Positions 1-8,882 are shown, numbered from the stretch's first letter. The stretch: 37,876 nucleotides of DNA from Lachnospiraceae bacterium (GCA_017480565.1 JAFVAL010000044.1:1-37876), one strand, 5' to 3'. The notes: a model not told the origin generated them from the sequence alone. Translations and numbers: made by a program.

Positions 1-1
1 A

Positions 2-640
2 GAGCTTGCCTACGGACTTTCCGGACTTGAGCCGGTCAAGGAAGGCGAGATCATCTTCAAAGGCGTTGACATCGCACATTTACCGATCCGTAAGCGCAGC
101 ACCAGTGGTCTCTCCCACATTCCGGAGGATCGTCATAAACATGGTCTGGTTCTGGATTATTCTCTGGAGAACAACCTGGTATTACAGCGCTACTTTGAGC
201 CGGAGTTTACAACCGGCACCGGTTTCCTGCGTCAGGATAACATCCGTGCCTATGCAGAGCGCCTGATCGAGGAATACGATATTCGTTCCGGTCAGGGTCC
301 GATCACTACCGCACGTGCTATGTCCGGCGGTAACCAGCAGAAGGCAATCATCGGCCGTGAGATCGACAAAAATCCGGATCTTCTGATCGCGGTTCAGCCG
401 ACCAGAGGCCTGGATGTCGGTGCGATTGAATCCGTTCACAAACAGCTTGTTGCGCTGCGCGATGCAGGCAAGGCAGTGCTGTTGATTTCCCTGGAGCTTG
501 ACGAAGTCATGGATGTCTCCGACCGTATCCTCGTGATGTATGAGGGCGAACTGGTCGGACAGTTGGATCCGAAGAAGACCACCGTCGAGGAACTCGGTCT
601 TTACATGGCCGGTGCCAAGAGAGATGAGGTGAAAGCATGA
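2..640 (+). CDS. Nucleoside/simple-sugar ABC transporter ATP-binding protein (C-terminal part, 5' truncated by window)
   Basis: This is the second nucleotide-binding half of a duplicated sugar/nucleoside-type ABC ATPase (RbsA/NupO/YufO class). The open frame runs in from the left edge with no start codon. Visible are the ABC signature SGGNQQK, the following Walker B/D-loop segment LLIAVQPTRGLDVGA and the switch region ELDEVMDVSDRILVMYEG. Walker B carries Gln where the catalytic Glu normally sits (QPTRGLD), as is common in nucleoside-class members. It should energise the two permeases that follow. Its stop overlaps the first permease start (ATGA at 637-640), indicating translational coupling. 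The substrate is inferred from the downstream pyrimidine phosphorylase and uridine kinase; a BmpA-type lipoprotein gene would be expected just outside the window. Confidence 0.93.
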   Translation, partial: ELAYGLSGLEPVKEGEIIFKGVDIAHLPIRKRSTSGLSHIPEDRHKHGLVLDYSLENNLVLQRYFEPEFTTGTGFLRQDNIRAYAERLIEEYDIRSGQGPITTARAMSGGNQQKAIIGREIDKNPDLLIAVQPTRGLDVGAIESVHKQLVALRDAGKAVLLISLELDEVMDVSDRILVMYEGELVGQLDPKKTTVEELGLYMAGAKRDEVKA

Positions 641-1776
641 AGAAGAAAAACATTTTACAAAGTGAAGGTGTCCAGTCTCTCTTAGCTTCGCTCATTTGTA
701 TCGTACTGGGCCTTTTACTTGGCTACATTGTCCTGCTCTTTATCAATCCGGCAGGCGCGGGCACCGCGATCATGGCGGTCATCAAGAACTTCATGAACTA
801 TTCGAAGGCCGCCCTGCAGGCAAAGAACTTCGGTAACACACTGGTCAAGACCGCACCGCTTTTAATGTGTGCGCTCTCCGTCCTGTTCTGTTACAAGGTT
901 GGCCTGTTTAACATTGGAGCAGCCGGACAGTATGTCATCGGTACCTGCATCAGCATTTATGCCGCGCTGGCATGGCATCTTCCTTGGTGGCTTTGCCTGC
1001 TGCTTGCGCTTTGCGCAGGTTTCGTCTACGGCGCAGTTGTTGGTCTGTTAAAGGCTTACTGCAACGTGAACGAAGTTATTTCCGGCATCATGCTTAACTG
1101 GATTGGTCTCTATCTGACCAACATGATCCTGACCGGTGTCAAGGAGTCTACGAGCCCTTACACGCTGCACATTCGTACTTATTCGAAGGGATCCATCCTG
1201 CCGACGCTTGGCCTTGACAAGCTCTTTAGCAACAACGAGTATGTATCGATCGCGATTCCTCTTGCGATCCTGATCACGATTGCCATCAAGATCATTCTTG
1301 ACAAGACTCGTTTTGGTTTCGAGCTGAAGGCAACCGGCTTCAACAAGAATGCTGCAAAGTATGCCGGCATGGCTGAGAAGAGCAACATCATCGTAACGCT
1401 TGCGATCGGCGGTGCTCTGGCAGCGCTCGGCGGCGCATTCCTTTACCTGACCGACTATGAGCTTTGGGAGTGCACCAGTTCCGCAGTGCCCGGCATGGGC
1501 TTTAACGGTATCGCGGCAGCCTTCCTTGGTGGCTTAAATCCGATCGGAACGATCTTCTCCTCGTATTTCATTCAGCACATCACTACCGGTGGTGCTTACG
1601 TGGATAAGACGCACTATTCCTCTCAGATCTCTGATCTGATTTCTGCTCTGATCATTTATCTGTGCGGTTTCGTAGGCTTCATGAAGCTTGTGATGAAGCG
1701 CAGAATCGCTGTCGCTGAGGAGAGATCCAAAGTCACAGGCGAAGTGATCGAGAACAAGAAAGGAGGTAAAAAATAA
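637..1776 (+). CDS. Nucleoside ABC transporter permease (NupP/YufP-like)
   Basis: This is a 379-residue integral membrane permease of the branched-chain/ribose/nucleoside (BPD_transp_2) family. An N-terminal membrane segment (about residues 15-35) is followed by many hydrophobic helices. A conserved cytoplasmic loop, GFELKATGFNKNAAKYAGM, contacts the ATPase in this family, and the GGALAALGGAFLYL segment is typical. The C-terminus is basic (RSKVTGEVIENKKGGKK). It overlaps the ATPase stop by 4 nt and the next permease start by 1 nt, so three translationally coupled genes form one transporter. Pairing of a long and a short permease is the usual arrangement for nucleoside importers of the BmpA-Nup type. 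The nucleoside substrate is inferred from context. Confidence 0.93.
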   Translation: MKKKNILQSEGVQSLLASLICIVLGLLLGYIVLLFINPAGAGTAIMAVIKNFMNYSKAALQAKNFGNTLVKTAPLLMCALSVLFCYKVGLFNIGAAGQYVIGTCISIYAALAWHLPWWLCLLLALCAGFVYGAVVGLLKAYCNVNEVISGIMLNWIGLYLTNMILTGVKESTSPYTLHIRTYSKGSILPTLGLDKLFSNNEYVSIAIPLAILITIAIKIILDKTRFGFELKATGFNKNAAKYAGMAEKSNIIVTLAIGGALAALGGAFLYLTDYELWECTSSAVPGMGFNGIAAAFLGGLNPIGTIFSSYFIQHITTGGAYVDKTHYSSQISDLISALIIYLCGFVGFMKLVMKRRIAVAEERSKVTGEVIENKKGGKK

Positions 1777-2717
1777 TGTTATTATTACTTCAGTATACGT
1801 TGATTTTCGCCTCCGTTTTACTTTTGGTTGCACTGGGTGGCTGCTATTCTGAGCACTCCGGTGTCATCAACTTAGGTCTGGAAGGTATCATGGTCATCGG
1901 TGCCCTCGGCGGCGCTCTGGTCATGCGTTTCCTGCCGACCGGCATGAATGGATTTCTGGTCGTCATTTTGACCCTGCTTGGCGCGATTGTCTTCGGTGTT
2001 GCGTATTCCGCACTCCTTGCTGTCGCCTGCATTAATTTTAAGGCAGATCAGACCATCGTCGGTACCGCATTAAACATCCTTGGTACCGCACTGGCAACCG
2101 TTCTTGTCAAAGCAATCAACATGTCGATCAACCCTGACGACGTCTCTTCTACTATCCAGTACGTGGAAGCAAAGAAAAGCTTTGTCACCTACATCGGTTC
2201 CTTCCAATTCAACTGGTTTATGCTGATCGCAGTCATCGTGCTGATCATCGCTTATGTTGTGCTTTATAAGACCAAGTTCGGTCTTCGTCTGATGGCTTGC
2301 GGCGAGCATCCTCAGGCAGCCGCTTCCGTCGGTATCAACGTTTACAAGATGCGTTGGGCTGGCGTCCTGATCTCTGGTGTCTTCGGTTCCCTCGGCGGTA
2401 TCAGCTACATCCTGGCTGGTGTTTCCGAATGGAAGTTTGAAAATGGTGTCGCAGGCTTCGGTTTCCTGGCTCTGGCAGTTATGATCTTCGGTCAGTGGAA
2501 GCCTACCAGAATTGCACTGGCAGCCCTCTTATTTGGTCTGTTCCGTGCACTCTCCAACGTCTACATCGGTATCGCATTCCTGGCGAATTTGAACATCCCC
2601 AGCACGGTCTACAACATGCTGCCGTATGTCATTTGTCTGCTTGTACTTGCACTGACCTCCAAGAATTCGAAAGCACCGAAGGCGGAAGGTATCCCTTACG
2701 ATCCGGGTCAGAGATAA
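1776..2717 (+). CDS. Nucleoside ABC transporter permease (NupQ/YufQ-like)
   Basis: This is the 313-residue second permease subunit of the same importer. The N-terminus contains the family hallmark SEHSGVINLGLEGIMVIGAL (about residues 26-45), and the coupling loop GLRLMACGEHPQAAASVGIN is near residues 168-188. Eight to ten hydrophobic segments are apparent. Translation is coupled to the upstream permease: its ATG shares the last A of the TAA stop, and AGGAGG lies inside the upstream gene's final codons. A Rho-independent terminator follows after about 20 nt, so the transporter operon can end before the catabolic genes. The C-terminal tail is short and polar. Confidence 0.93.
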   Translation: MLLLLQYTLIFASVLLLVALGGCYSEHSGVINLGLEGIMVIGALGGALVMRFLPTGMNGFLVVILTLLGAIVFGVAYSALLAVACINFKADQTIVGTALNILGTALATVLVKAINMSINPDDVSSTIQYVEAKKSFVTYIGSFQFNWFMLIAVIVLIIAYVVLYKTKFGLRLMACGEHPQAAASVGINVYKMRWAGVLISGVFGSLGGISYILAGVSEWKFENGVAGFGFLALAVMIFGQWKPTRIALAALLFGLFRALSNVYIGIAFLANLNIPSTVYNMLPYVICLLVLALTSKNSKAPKAEGIPYDPGQR

Positions 2718-2735
2718 TTTCATGCTACAAAGAGA

Positions 2736-2766
2736 AAAAGGAAGTATTTCGGTACTTCCTTTTTCC
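2736..2766 (+). terminator. Rho-independent terminator after the nucleoside transporter genes
   Basis: The inverted repeat GGAAGTA (2740-2746) / TACTTCC (2753-2759) with a TTTCGG loop is preceded by an A-run and followed by a T-run. It lies between the permease stop and the pyrimidine-nucleoside phosphorylase start, only about 20 nt upstream of that start. It could act as a partial terminator that lowers expression of the enzymes relative to the transporter. Confidence 0.8.
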
Positions 2767-2786
2767 TCCTAACGGGGTATTTAATC

Positions 2787-4088
2787 ATGAGAATGTATGA
2801 TATCATTGAAAAAAAGAGAAATGGACACGCCCTCTCCGAGGAAGAGATCCGTTTCTTTATTCAGGGTTATACCGCGGGTGAGATCCCGGACTATCAGGCA
2901 TCTGCCCTCTGTATGGCCATTTACTTCCAGGGAATGACCGATGAGGAGACTTCGATTTTGACCGATGCGATGGCGCATTCCGGCGATACCGTGGATCTGT
3001 CCCGCTTTGGCACGCTCTCTGCAGACAAGCACTCGACCGGCGGTGTTGGCGATAAGACCTCTCTGATCGTGGTTCCGACTGTTGCCGCGCTTGGCGCAAA
3101 GGTTGCAAAGATGAGCGGCCGTGGCCTCGGTCACACCGGTGGTACCGTGGACAAGCTCGAATCCATCCCCGGCTATCAGACCGCGATGGACGGTGAAAGC
3201 TTCCTCGCACAGGTGGAGAAGGTTGGTCTTGCGGTAGTCGGTCAGTCTGGCAACTTAACGCCTGCGGATAAGAAGCTTTATGCGCTCCGCGACGTAACCG
3301 CGACCGTCGATTCTATCCCGCTCATCACTTCGAGCATCATGTCCAAAAAGCTTGCTGCCGGTTCCCACAACATCGTTTTAGATGTCAAGGTTGGTTCCGG
3401 TGCGTTTATGAAGACGCCTGAGATGGCCAAAGAACTGGCAGAGAAGATGGTCACCATCGGAAAGCTCTGCGGCCGTAACATTGCAGCCGTCCTTTCCAAC
3501 ATGGATGTACCGCTCGGCCACAACATTGGAAATGCACTCGAAGTCAAAGAGGCGATCGCTGTGTTAAAGGGTGAGAGCCGCGGCGATTTAAGAGAAGTCT
3601 GCGTAGCACTCGCATCGAACCTGATCTCGATGGTACTCTCCCTTCCTCTTGAGGAAGCAGAGAAGCGCGTGAACCAGGTGCTTGATGACGGAACCGCTTA
3701 CGAGAAGTTCTGCGAATGGATCGAGGCACAGGGCGGCGATGTCCGTTATGTCAGAGACCTCTCCCTCTTCCCGGAAGCACCGATCATCTACGAGGTGAAA
3801 TCTCCTGTGACAGGCTATCTGGAGGCGATGGATGCCGAGGTCATCGGTTTGACCAGTGTCATGCTCGGTGCCGGCCGTGAAACCAAGGAAGCTGACATTG
3901 ACTACAGTGCAGGCATCGTGCTTGGCAAGAAGGTTGGCGAAGCCGTAAAGGAAGGCGAAACCCTTTGTACCTTCTATACCGCACGCGCAGATGCGATCGA
4001 AGCAGCAAAGGAGCGTTTCCTCTCAAGCCTGACCTTCGGCGAGGAAAAACCTGCCGAGGCCCCGCTCATTTATGAGGTAGTCAGATAA
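2787..4088 (+). CDS. pdp: Pyrimidine-nucleoside phosphorylase
   Basis: This enzyme splits uridine or thymidine/deoxyuridine with phosphate, giving the base and (deoxy)ribose-1-phosphate, in cytoplasmic nucleoside salvage. Its 433 residues match the family length. The N-terminal helical domain (MRMYDIIEKKRNG...) is followed by the phosphate-binding DKHSTGGVGDKTSL and the thymidine/pyrimidine phosphorylase signature SGRGLGHTGGTVDKLESI. The C-terminal alpha/beta domain runs from about residue 345. It follows the nucleoside importer and overlaps the uridine kinase start by 1 nt, consistent with a dedicated uptake-and-salvage operon. The sequence cannot decide between a dual-specific Pdp (Bacillus type) and a thymidine phosphorylase (DeoA). 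Pdp is preferred because a uridine kinase is adjacent and because Pdp is the usual Gram-positive form. Confidence 0.93.
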   Translation: MRMYDIIEKKRNGHALSEEEIRFFIQGYTAGEIPDYQASALCMAIYFQGMTDEETSILTDAMAHSGDTVDLSRFGTLSADKHSTGGVGDKTSLIVVPTVAALGAKVAKMSGRGLGHTGGTVDKLESIPGYQTAMDGESFLAQVEKVGLAVVGQSGNLTPADKKLYALRDVTATVDSIPLITSSIMSKKLAAGSHNIVLDVKVGSGAFMKTPEMAKELAEKMVTIGKLCGRNIAAVLSNMDVPLGHNIGNALEVKEAIAVLKGESRGDLREVCVALASNLISMVLSLPLEEAEKRVNQVLDDGTAYEKFCEWIEAQGGDVRYVRDLSLFPEAPIIYEVKSPVTGYLEAMDAEVIGLTSVMLGAGRETKEADIDYSAGIVLGKKVGEAVKEGETLCTFYTARADAIEAAKERFLSSLTFGEEKPAEAPLIYEVVR

Positions 4089-4702
4089 TGGAAGATATGT
4101 TAATCATCGGGATTGCCGGCGGTTCCGGCTCCGGCAAAAGCACCATCTCTGAGCTTCTGAAAAAGAAGTTCGGCGATGACGTTACTATTATTAACCACGA
4201 CAATTATTACAAGGCCCAACACGAGAAGACCTACGAAGAGCGCACGAAGCAGAATTACGATGCCCCAGAAGCCTTCGATACCGATCTGTTTGCGGAGCAT
4301 TTAAGCCTCCTAAAGCAGGGCTTTGCGGTGGATTGTCCGGTCTATGACTATACGATCCACGACCGCAGTGATGAAGTCATCACAATCCATCCTTCCAAGG
4401 TACTGATCATCGATGGTATCTTAGTCCTTGCAGAGCCAAAGCTCAGAGAATTCATGGACATCAAGATCTTTGTCGATACCGATGCGGACATCCGCATTTT
4501 ACGAAGGATTCAGCGCGATGTATTCTCCCGCGGCAGGACACTGGAGTCGGTCATCAACCAGTACATTTCCACCGTCAAACCGATGCATGAAATGTATGTG
4601 GAACCCAGCAAGAAATATGCAGACGTCATCATCCCGGTTGGCGGTCACAACATGGTCGCCATGGATATGATCGAAAACCGCGTCAGAGCACACCTCTTCT
4701 AA
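4088..4702 (+). CDS. udk: Uridine kinase
   Basis: This enzyme phosphorylates uridine/cytidine to UMP/CMP in pyrimidine salvage. Its 204 residues match the family. A P-loop GIAGGSGSGKSTI lies near residues 7-19. The nucleoside-binding region NHDNYYKAQ follows, then the CPVYDYTIHDRSDE segment and IDGILVL. The lid region is RRIQRDVFSRGRTLESVINQY, typical of Udk. The ATG overlaps the phosphorylase stop (TAATG), so the genes are translationally coupled. Together with the importer and phosphorylase, imported uridine can be either degraded to uracil or rescued to UMP. The final codons form one arm of a small hairpin that extends past the stop. Confidence 0.95.
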   Translation: MEDMLIIGIAGGSGSGKSTISELLKKKFGDDVTIINHDNYYKAQHEKTYEERTKQNYDAPEAFDTDLFAEHLSLLKQGFAVDCPVYDYTIHDRSDEVITIHPSKVLIIDGILVLAEPKLREFMDIKIFVDTDADIRILRRIQRDVFSRGRTLESVINQYISTVKPMHEMYVEPSKKYADVIIPVGGHNMVAMDMIENRVRAHLF

Positions 4703-4740
4703 GGTGTGCCTGACCATCTGATTGGGAGCAAATGTGCTCC
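4688..4740 (+). other. Two small hairpins between uridine kinase and the cupin gene
   Basis: Hairpin one pairs GCACACCT (4688-4695) with AGGTGTGC (4702-4709) across the udk stop codon. Hairpin two pairs GGAGCA (4725-4730) with TGCTCC (4735-4740) and ends about ten bases before the next gene's ribosome binding site. Neither is followed by a T-run, so I read them as mRNA-processing, stability or translation elements rather than terminators. The function is inferred only. Confidence 0.45.
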
Positions 4741-4757
4741 GGAATAAGGAAAAACGT

Positions 4758-5441
4758 ATGAAAAGATCCATCATCAACACCAACATTGAGTGGGCCATTG
4801 AGACCTGCAAAAAGATGCACTGCGCACTTCCGGATTTCGCTTACTGGACCCCGGAAGAGTGGAAAGAGCGCGAAGGCACAACCGAATATCTGTGGAAAGT
4901 CGCCATGGGCTGGGATGTCACCGACTATAACTCCGGTGATTTCGACAAAGTCGGTGCGGTTCTCTTTACCCTGCGTAACGGTGAGCTTGCGCATCCCGAG
5001 ACCGGCAGAGTTTATTGTGAGAAATACATCATCATGAAGCCTGGTCAGATGCTCTCCCGCCACTTCCATTATTTTAAGACCGAAGATATCATCAACCGCG
5101 CAGGCGGTGTGCTTCGCGTCTATTGCTGGAACAGTCTGCCGAAGGAGCAAAACTATGAGGTCGACTATGAGAGCGACGTCCATCTGATGTGTGACGGTCA
5201 GCCTGTCACAATCAAAGCCGGCGGCTACGTGGATGTGACCCCGGGTAACTCCATCACCCTGACTCCTTATGTCTACCATGCCTTTGAGGCGGTGGAATCC
5301 GAGGGCGAACTGGTGGTCGGAGAAGTCTCTCGCGTCAACGACGATGCCAACGACAACTACTTCAATCCTCCGGTGGAATTTCCGAAGATTGAAGAGGATG
5401 AGCCGGTGCGTCATCTGCTCTGCGGAGGCTACCAGCAGTAA
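4758..5441 (+). CDS. D-lyxose ketol-isomerase-like cupin protein
   Basis: This 227-residue single-domain cupin resembles D-lyxose/D-mannose isomerases, which interconvert D-lyxose with D-xylulose and D-mannose with D-fructose using a divalent metal. The metal-site region is visible: EKYIIMKPGQMLSRHFHYFKTEDI (about residues 90-115) supplies the two His and Glu, and TPYVYHAFEA near residue 175 supplies the distal His. I chose the ATG at 4758, preceded by AATAAGGA, rather than an upstream in-frame start at 4722 that would overlap the hairpin. It follows uridine kinase in the same direction. Its link to nucleoside salvage is not obvious; it could isomerise a pentose or ketose released elsewhere. 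The family is assigned with good confidence, the substrate with less. Confidence 0.8.
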   Translation: MKRSIINTNIEWAIETCKKMHCALPDFAYWTPEEWKEREGTTEYLWKVAMGWDVTDYNSGDFDKVGAVLFTLRNGELAHPETGRVYCEKYIIMKPGQMLSRHFHYFKTEDIINRAGGVLRVYCWNSLPKEQNYEVDYESDVHLMCDGQPVTIKAGGYVDVTPGNSITLTPYVYHAFEAVESEGELVVGEVSRVNDDANDNYFNPPVEFPKIEEDEPVRHLLCGGYQQ

Positions 5442-5475
5442 TTTATTTTCTAGAGTATTGGGGAATTAGTAGACT

Positions 5476-6155
5476 ATGCCAAAAGTACGTACTGTCACGA
5501 CCATTCGTGAACAAGTCTACCAGATTCTGCGTGACGAGATCTGCCGCGGTGAATACCGGCAGGTTACCGTCTGCAGGAGCTGGAGTTGACGGAACACTTA
5601 AATGTGAGCCGCAGTCCGGTCAGAGAAGCCCTTCGTCAGCTCGTCTCCGACGGTCTGCTCATCGAAGTGCCCAACAAAGGTGTCTACGTCAAGGAATTTA
5701 ATGTCAAAGATATCGAAGAGATCTTCGATATGCGTGTCATGCTGGAGGGGTACGGGATTGCCCACAGCAAGAAAGGAATGACCTCCACGCGCCTGGAGCG
5801 TCTGTTTGAGATTCTTAAAAACCTGGAGGCCTCCTACGAGAAGGGGGATCTGGAGACCTACACCAGATATGACGAACAGCTGCACGAACGCATTGTGCGT
5901 CTCGGTGACAACAGTCTGGTCAATGACACCTACGAACGTGTCCGCTCGATGAATCAGCAGTTTCGCGTTCTGTCCTTAACCAGTGAACGCCGGTTTTCAG
6001 AATCATTGGAGGAACATCGCACCATCGTACAATCCCTTGCGATCGGGGATGTGAAAACCGCAGACCTGATCAATCGCAGGCACCTAGAACTTGCCTGCAA
6101 CACCGTAAAAGAATATCTTCTGAAAAAAGAAGAAGAGAAGGAGAAAGAGGAGTGA
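5476..6155 (+). pseudogene. GntR-family (FadR/FCD) transcriptional regulator with apparent -1 frameshift
   Basis: The ATG at 5476 opens a typical GntR winged-helix start (MPKVRTVTTIREQVYQILRD), but the frame ends at a TGA near 5587. The remaining HTH (GYRLQELELTEHLNVSRSPV) and the whole FCD ligand-binding domain lie in the next frame, to 6155. The expected turn 'EYR-P-GYRLQ' is encoded by GAATACCGG CA GGTTAC around 5551-5565, one base short, so a single-base loss at about 5559-5561 explains everything. The FCD domain keeps the Asp/His metal-binding pattern (YDEQLHERI, EEHRTIVQSL, RRHLELA). A TTG at 5586 could start a truncated protein lacking the first HTH helix. The gene lies 34 nt after the cupin and convergent to the gntP operon. 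It could be a real lesion or a sequencing error. Confidence 0.82.
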
Positions 6156-6176
6156 CCGGAGTCACTCCTCTTTCCT
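6144..6176. terminator. Bidirectional terminator between gntR and gntP
   Basis: The perfect inverted repeat GAGGAGTGAC (6147-6156) / GTCACTCCTC (6161-6170) with a CGGA loop is flanked by AAA and TTT, so it can terminate in both directions. It contains the stop codon of the GntR gene and lies 20 nt beyond the gntP stop on the opposite strand. Confidence 0.85.
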
Positions 6177-6195
6177 TTCGGTATTCTTCTATGCT

Positions 6196-7626
6196 TTAGT
6201 GAATGAACAGCGAAAGAATGATAAAGATGATGGAACCGAAGGCAGGTACCAGGATGGAGCCTACCGACCAGGTCTTAAGCGAAGTCTTAATATCCATACC
6301 AGAGAAGCTGGTGACTACGTGGAAGTAAGAGTCGTTTAAGTAGGACGGGCACATCGTGGTCAAGCAAAGAGCCAGCGCTGCCAGATAAGGGTTCACATTT
6401 AAGCCAGCTGCGACCATCGGTGCAACGATTGCAGAACCGGTGATCATAGCGGTGGTACCGGAGCCCTGAGGGAATCTCATGATGACACCGATGATGATCG
6501 GGACTAAGATGCCAGGGATACCGGTTGCAACGAGCCAATCAGCCATCATGCCTGCAGCACCGATGGTGTTGATAACTGCACCAAGTGCGCCGCCTGCTGC
6601 GGTGATGAATACGATCGGGCCAGCGTCCTTACAAGCCTCACCCATGAGGTTGACGCAGGTCTTCTTGTCAAATTCCTTGCAGAGCCAGAAAGCACCGATG
6701 CAAAGGGAAATGAACAGAGCCATGACAGGGTTTCCAAGGAACTGAATGATTGCCTTAAATGTGGTGTCTTTCAGTGCAGGAATCTGTCCTACGATGGTAT
6801 TTGCAAAGATCAGAACGATCGGGCAAAGCAGGGTGAAGAAGGAAAGTCCGGCGGAAGGAAGCTTTTCAGCGGAAAGCAGGTCTTCGAAGTCTTTGTTCTC
6901 AAGCTCCTGCCCAGCTTCTTTCTTCGCGTTGATACGATCCAGAACCTTCAGCTGTTCTGCGGTGTATTTGCTGCGGTCGATGTCTTCATCCTTCACTACC
7001 AGATCCGGATACTTCTTTCCATAGTATCTGAACAGATAAACAGAGAAGATGAAGAGCGGGATGGAGATCAGCAGACCGTAGATGATGTACATACCAAGGT
7101 CAAGCGGAAGTCCATTGTCATTGAAGGTTGCTACGACTGCCAGCGGGCCAGGGGTCGGGGGAACCATGAAGTGGGTGATGTAAAGACCCATACCAAGGAT
7201 ACCGCCAAGCCATACCATGCTCTTCTTGGTCAGACGAGAGAACTCTTTTGCAAGAGAAGAAAGGATAACGAAACCGGAATCACAGAAAACCGGGATCGAA
7301 ACCACAAATCCGGTTAAGCCCAGAACCACGTCGCAGTTCTTAACGCCGACCAGCTTTAAAATGGTCAGAGCCATACGCTTTGCAGCACCGGACTTCTCCA
7401 GGAAGATACCCATAATGCAGCCGAAGCCGATTACAATACCGATACTCTTCATGGTGTTACCAAAACCGGTGGTAACAGTGTTGATGACATCAGTGATAGG
7501 CATTGCCAGCAGTGCAATTAAGATTGCAGAGATGATCAATGACGGAAATGCATGCATTCTTGTGAAAATAATCAGAACAAGCATAACAACAATACCGATT
7601 GCCATCGCTAATACAGGGTTTAGCAT
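6196..7626 (-). CDS. GntP-family gluconate/hydroxy-acid permease
   Basis: This is a 476-residue secondary transporter of the GntP family (gluconate, and in other members 2-keto-3-deoxygluconate, idonate, glycerate or related acids). It is almost entirely hydrophobic with about 12 membrane segments. Family motifs include GCIMGIFLEKSGAAKRMA, VCD-type loop PVFCDSGFVILSSLAKE and the helix-loop HFMVPPTPGPLAVVATF. A hydrophilic loop near residues 215-255 (VKDEDIDRSKYTAEQL...) separates the two halves. The start ATG is preceded by AAAGGAGG. It is the last gene of the larA-uxaA operon, 77 nt after the dehydratase large subunit, so it most likely imports the acid that these enzymes process. The exact substrate is unknown. 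Confidence 0.92.
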   Translation of the reverse strand: MLNPVLAMAIGIVVMLVLIIFTRMHAFPSLIISAILIALLAMPITDVINTVTTGFGNTMKSIGIVIGFGCIMGIFLEKSGAAKRMALTILKLVGVKNCDVVLGLTGFVVSIPVFCDSGFVILSSLAKEFSRLTKKSMVWLGGILGMGLYITHFMVPPTPGPLAVVATFNDNGLPLDLGMYIIYGLLISIPLFIFSVYLFRYYGKKYPDLVVKDEDIDRSKYTAEQLKVLDRINAKKEAGQELENKDFEDLLSAEKLPSAGLSFFTLLCPIVLIFANTIVGQIPALKDTTFKAIIQFLGNPVMALFISLCIGAFWLCKEFDKKTCVNLMGEACKDAGPIVFITAAGGALGAVINTIGAAGMMADWLVATGIPGILVPIIIGVIMRFPQGSGTTAMITGSAIVAPMVAAGLNVNPYLAALALCLTTMCPSYLNDSYFHVVTSFSGMDIKTSLKTWSVGSILVPAFGSIIFIILSLFIH

Positions 7627-7655
7627 TTTTTTGTCCTCCTTTTATTGTTTATCAC

Positions 7656-7677
7656 TACATCCCCTCCACTGGAGATG
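7656..7677 (-). other. Small stem-loop in the uxaA-gntP intergenic space
   Basis: On the minus strand ACATCTCC pairs with GGGGATGT (one U-G pair) around an AGTGGA loop. It is not followed by a T-run. It may be a processing or stability element that adjusts permease expression relative to the enzymes; this is inference. Confidence 0.35.
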
Positions 7678-7703
7678 TTAGCTTTGATTTTGTGAACCTA
7701 TCC

Positions 7704-8882
7704 TTAGATGACAGGTCCTAAGCAGAAGATATCCATTGAGCCATAGTAGCCCAATGCCTCGTTGTTGGTCATACGGCCGTTTAACACCTCTAAGAGCAGT
7801 GCAAATGCTTCCTCTCCGACTTCTTCGATGCTCTTCTTGCCTTCGATGATCACGCCGGCATTCAGATCCATATCGTGCTGCATCCGCTCATAGGTATTCG
7901 GGTTGCCGCAGATCTTGATGACCGGCATGGACGGGAAGCCCTGCGGCGCGCCGCGTCCGGTTGAGAACATCATGACCTGTGCGCCCGTGGCAGCCATACC
8001 GGTTAAGATCTCAGGCTCACGTCCCGGGGTATCTTTAATCCAGAGGCCTTTATTGCCGTAGCCCTGGTCACAGTAGTCAAGCACGCCCTGAATTGGACGA
8101 TGTCCGGATTTTACGATCGCACCGAGGCTCTTCTCTTCGATGGAAGAAAGGCCGCCCGCGATATTGCCGGGTGTCGGCTGTCCGCCTCTCATATCCTCTC
8201 CAATCGCCATCGCTCGTTTTTCCATCTCATCCACGATCTGGTAAATCTTCTGGCCAACCGGTCCATTTTCCCCGCCGACCGCTCTTCTTGCTAAAATGTG
8301 TTCGCCGCCTAAGAACTCTGTCGTCTCGCCAAAGATGACCGTCGCACCGAGGTCTACCAGCTTATCCGCCACATAGCCGATCACGCAGTTGCTTGCCATG
8401 CCGGACGTCGTATCCGAAGCACCGCACTTGATTGCCATGGTCAGTTCCGAGATGTCCACGGTCTCCCGCTGCTGTCCGGAGATCTCCTTGACCATTCTCT
8501 GCGCCGCGTCGATGCCTGCCTGGATCGCTCTGGAGGTTCCGCCCAGCTCTTGGATGCGGATGATCTCGCAAGGTTTCCCAGTGGCACGGATCTCTTCCAC
8601 GATTCTCTCGTGATCCGTTCCCTCACAGCCAAGGCTTACAATCAGCGCTGCCCCGACGTTCGGGCTCTGTCCTAAGTTCGAAAGCGTATCGGTCACTCTC
8701 TTTAAATCTAATGGCAACTGGCAGCATCCCTGATGATGGAAATAGCCGATCGTGCCCTGCACCTGTCTGCAGATCGCCTGGCCGACATCATTTGCACAGA
8801 TCACGCTAGGAATGACTGCGACCAGGTTTCTCGCACCGACTCTGCCGTCGGGACGTCTATATCCTTGAAATGTATATCCCAT
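7704..8882 (-). CDS. UxaA-family hydrolyase, large (catalytic C-terminal) subunit
   Basis: This is the large half of an altronate/galactarate dehydratase-type enzyme (UxaA/GarD family; SuyB of (R)-sulfolactate sulfo-lyase is a split homologue). It has 392 residues from the ATG at 8882; an ATG at 8888 is also possible, but GAGG lies only 1 nt before it and 7 nt before 8882. Family landmarks are GYRRPDGRVGARN at the N-terminus, HHQGCCQLPLD, SLGCEG, the KCGASDTTSGMASN active-site stretch, GGLSSIEEKSLG, and the FSTGRGAPQGFPSMPVIKI segment. It starts just beyond the stop of the SAF-domain small subunit, so the two form a split enzyme. Beta-elimination of a 2-hydroxy acid is expected. Altronate, another aldonate, or sulfolactate are all possible substrates. 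Confidence 0.88.
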   Translation of the reverse strand: MGYTFQGYRRPDGRVGARNLVAVIPSVICANDVGQAICRQVQGTIGYFHHQGCCQLPLDLKRVTDTLSNLGQSPNVGAALIVSLGCEGTDHERIVEEIRATGKPCEIIRIQELGGTSRAIQAGIDAAQRMVKEISGQQRETVDISELTMAIKCGASDTTSGMASNCVIGYVADKLVDLGATVIFGETTEFLGGEHILARRAVGGENGPVGQKIYQIVDEMEKRAMAIGEDMRGGQPTPGNIAGGLSSIEEKSLGAIVKSGHRPIQGVLDYCDQGYGNKGLWIKDTPGREPEILTGMAATGAQVMMFSTGRGAPQGFPSMPVIKICGNPNTYERMQHDMDLNAGVIIEGKKSIEEVGEEAFALLLEVLNGRMTNNEALGYYGSMDIFCLGPVI

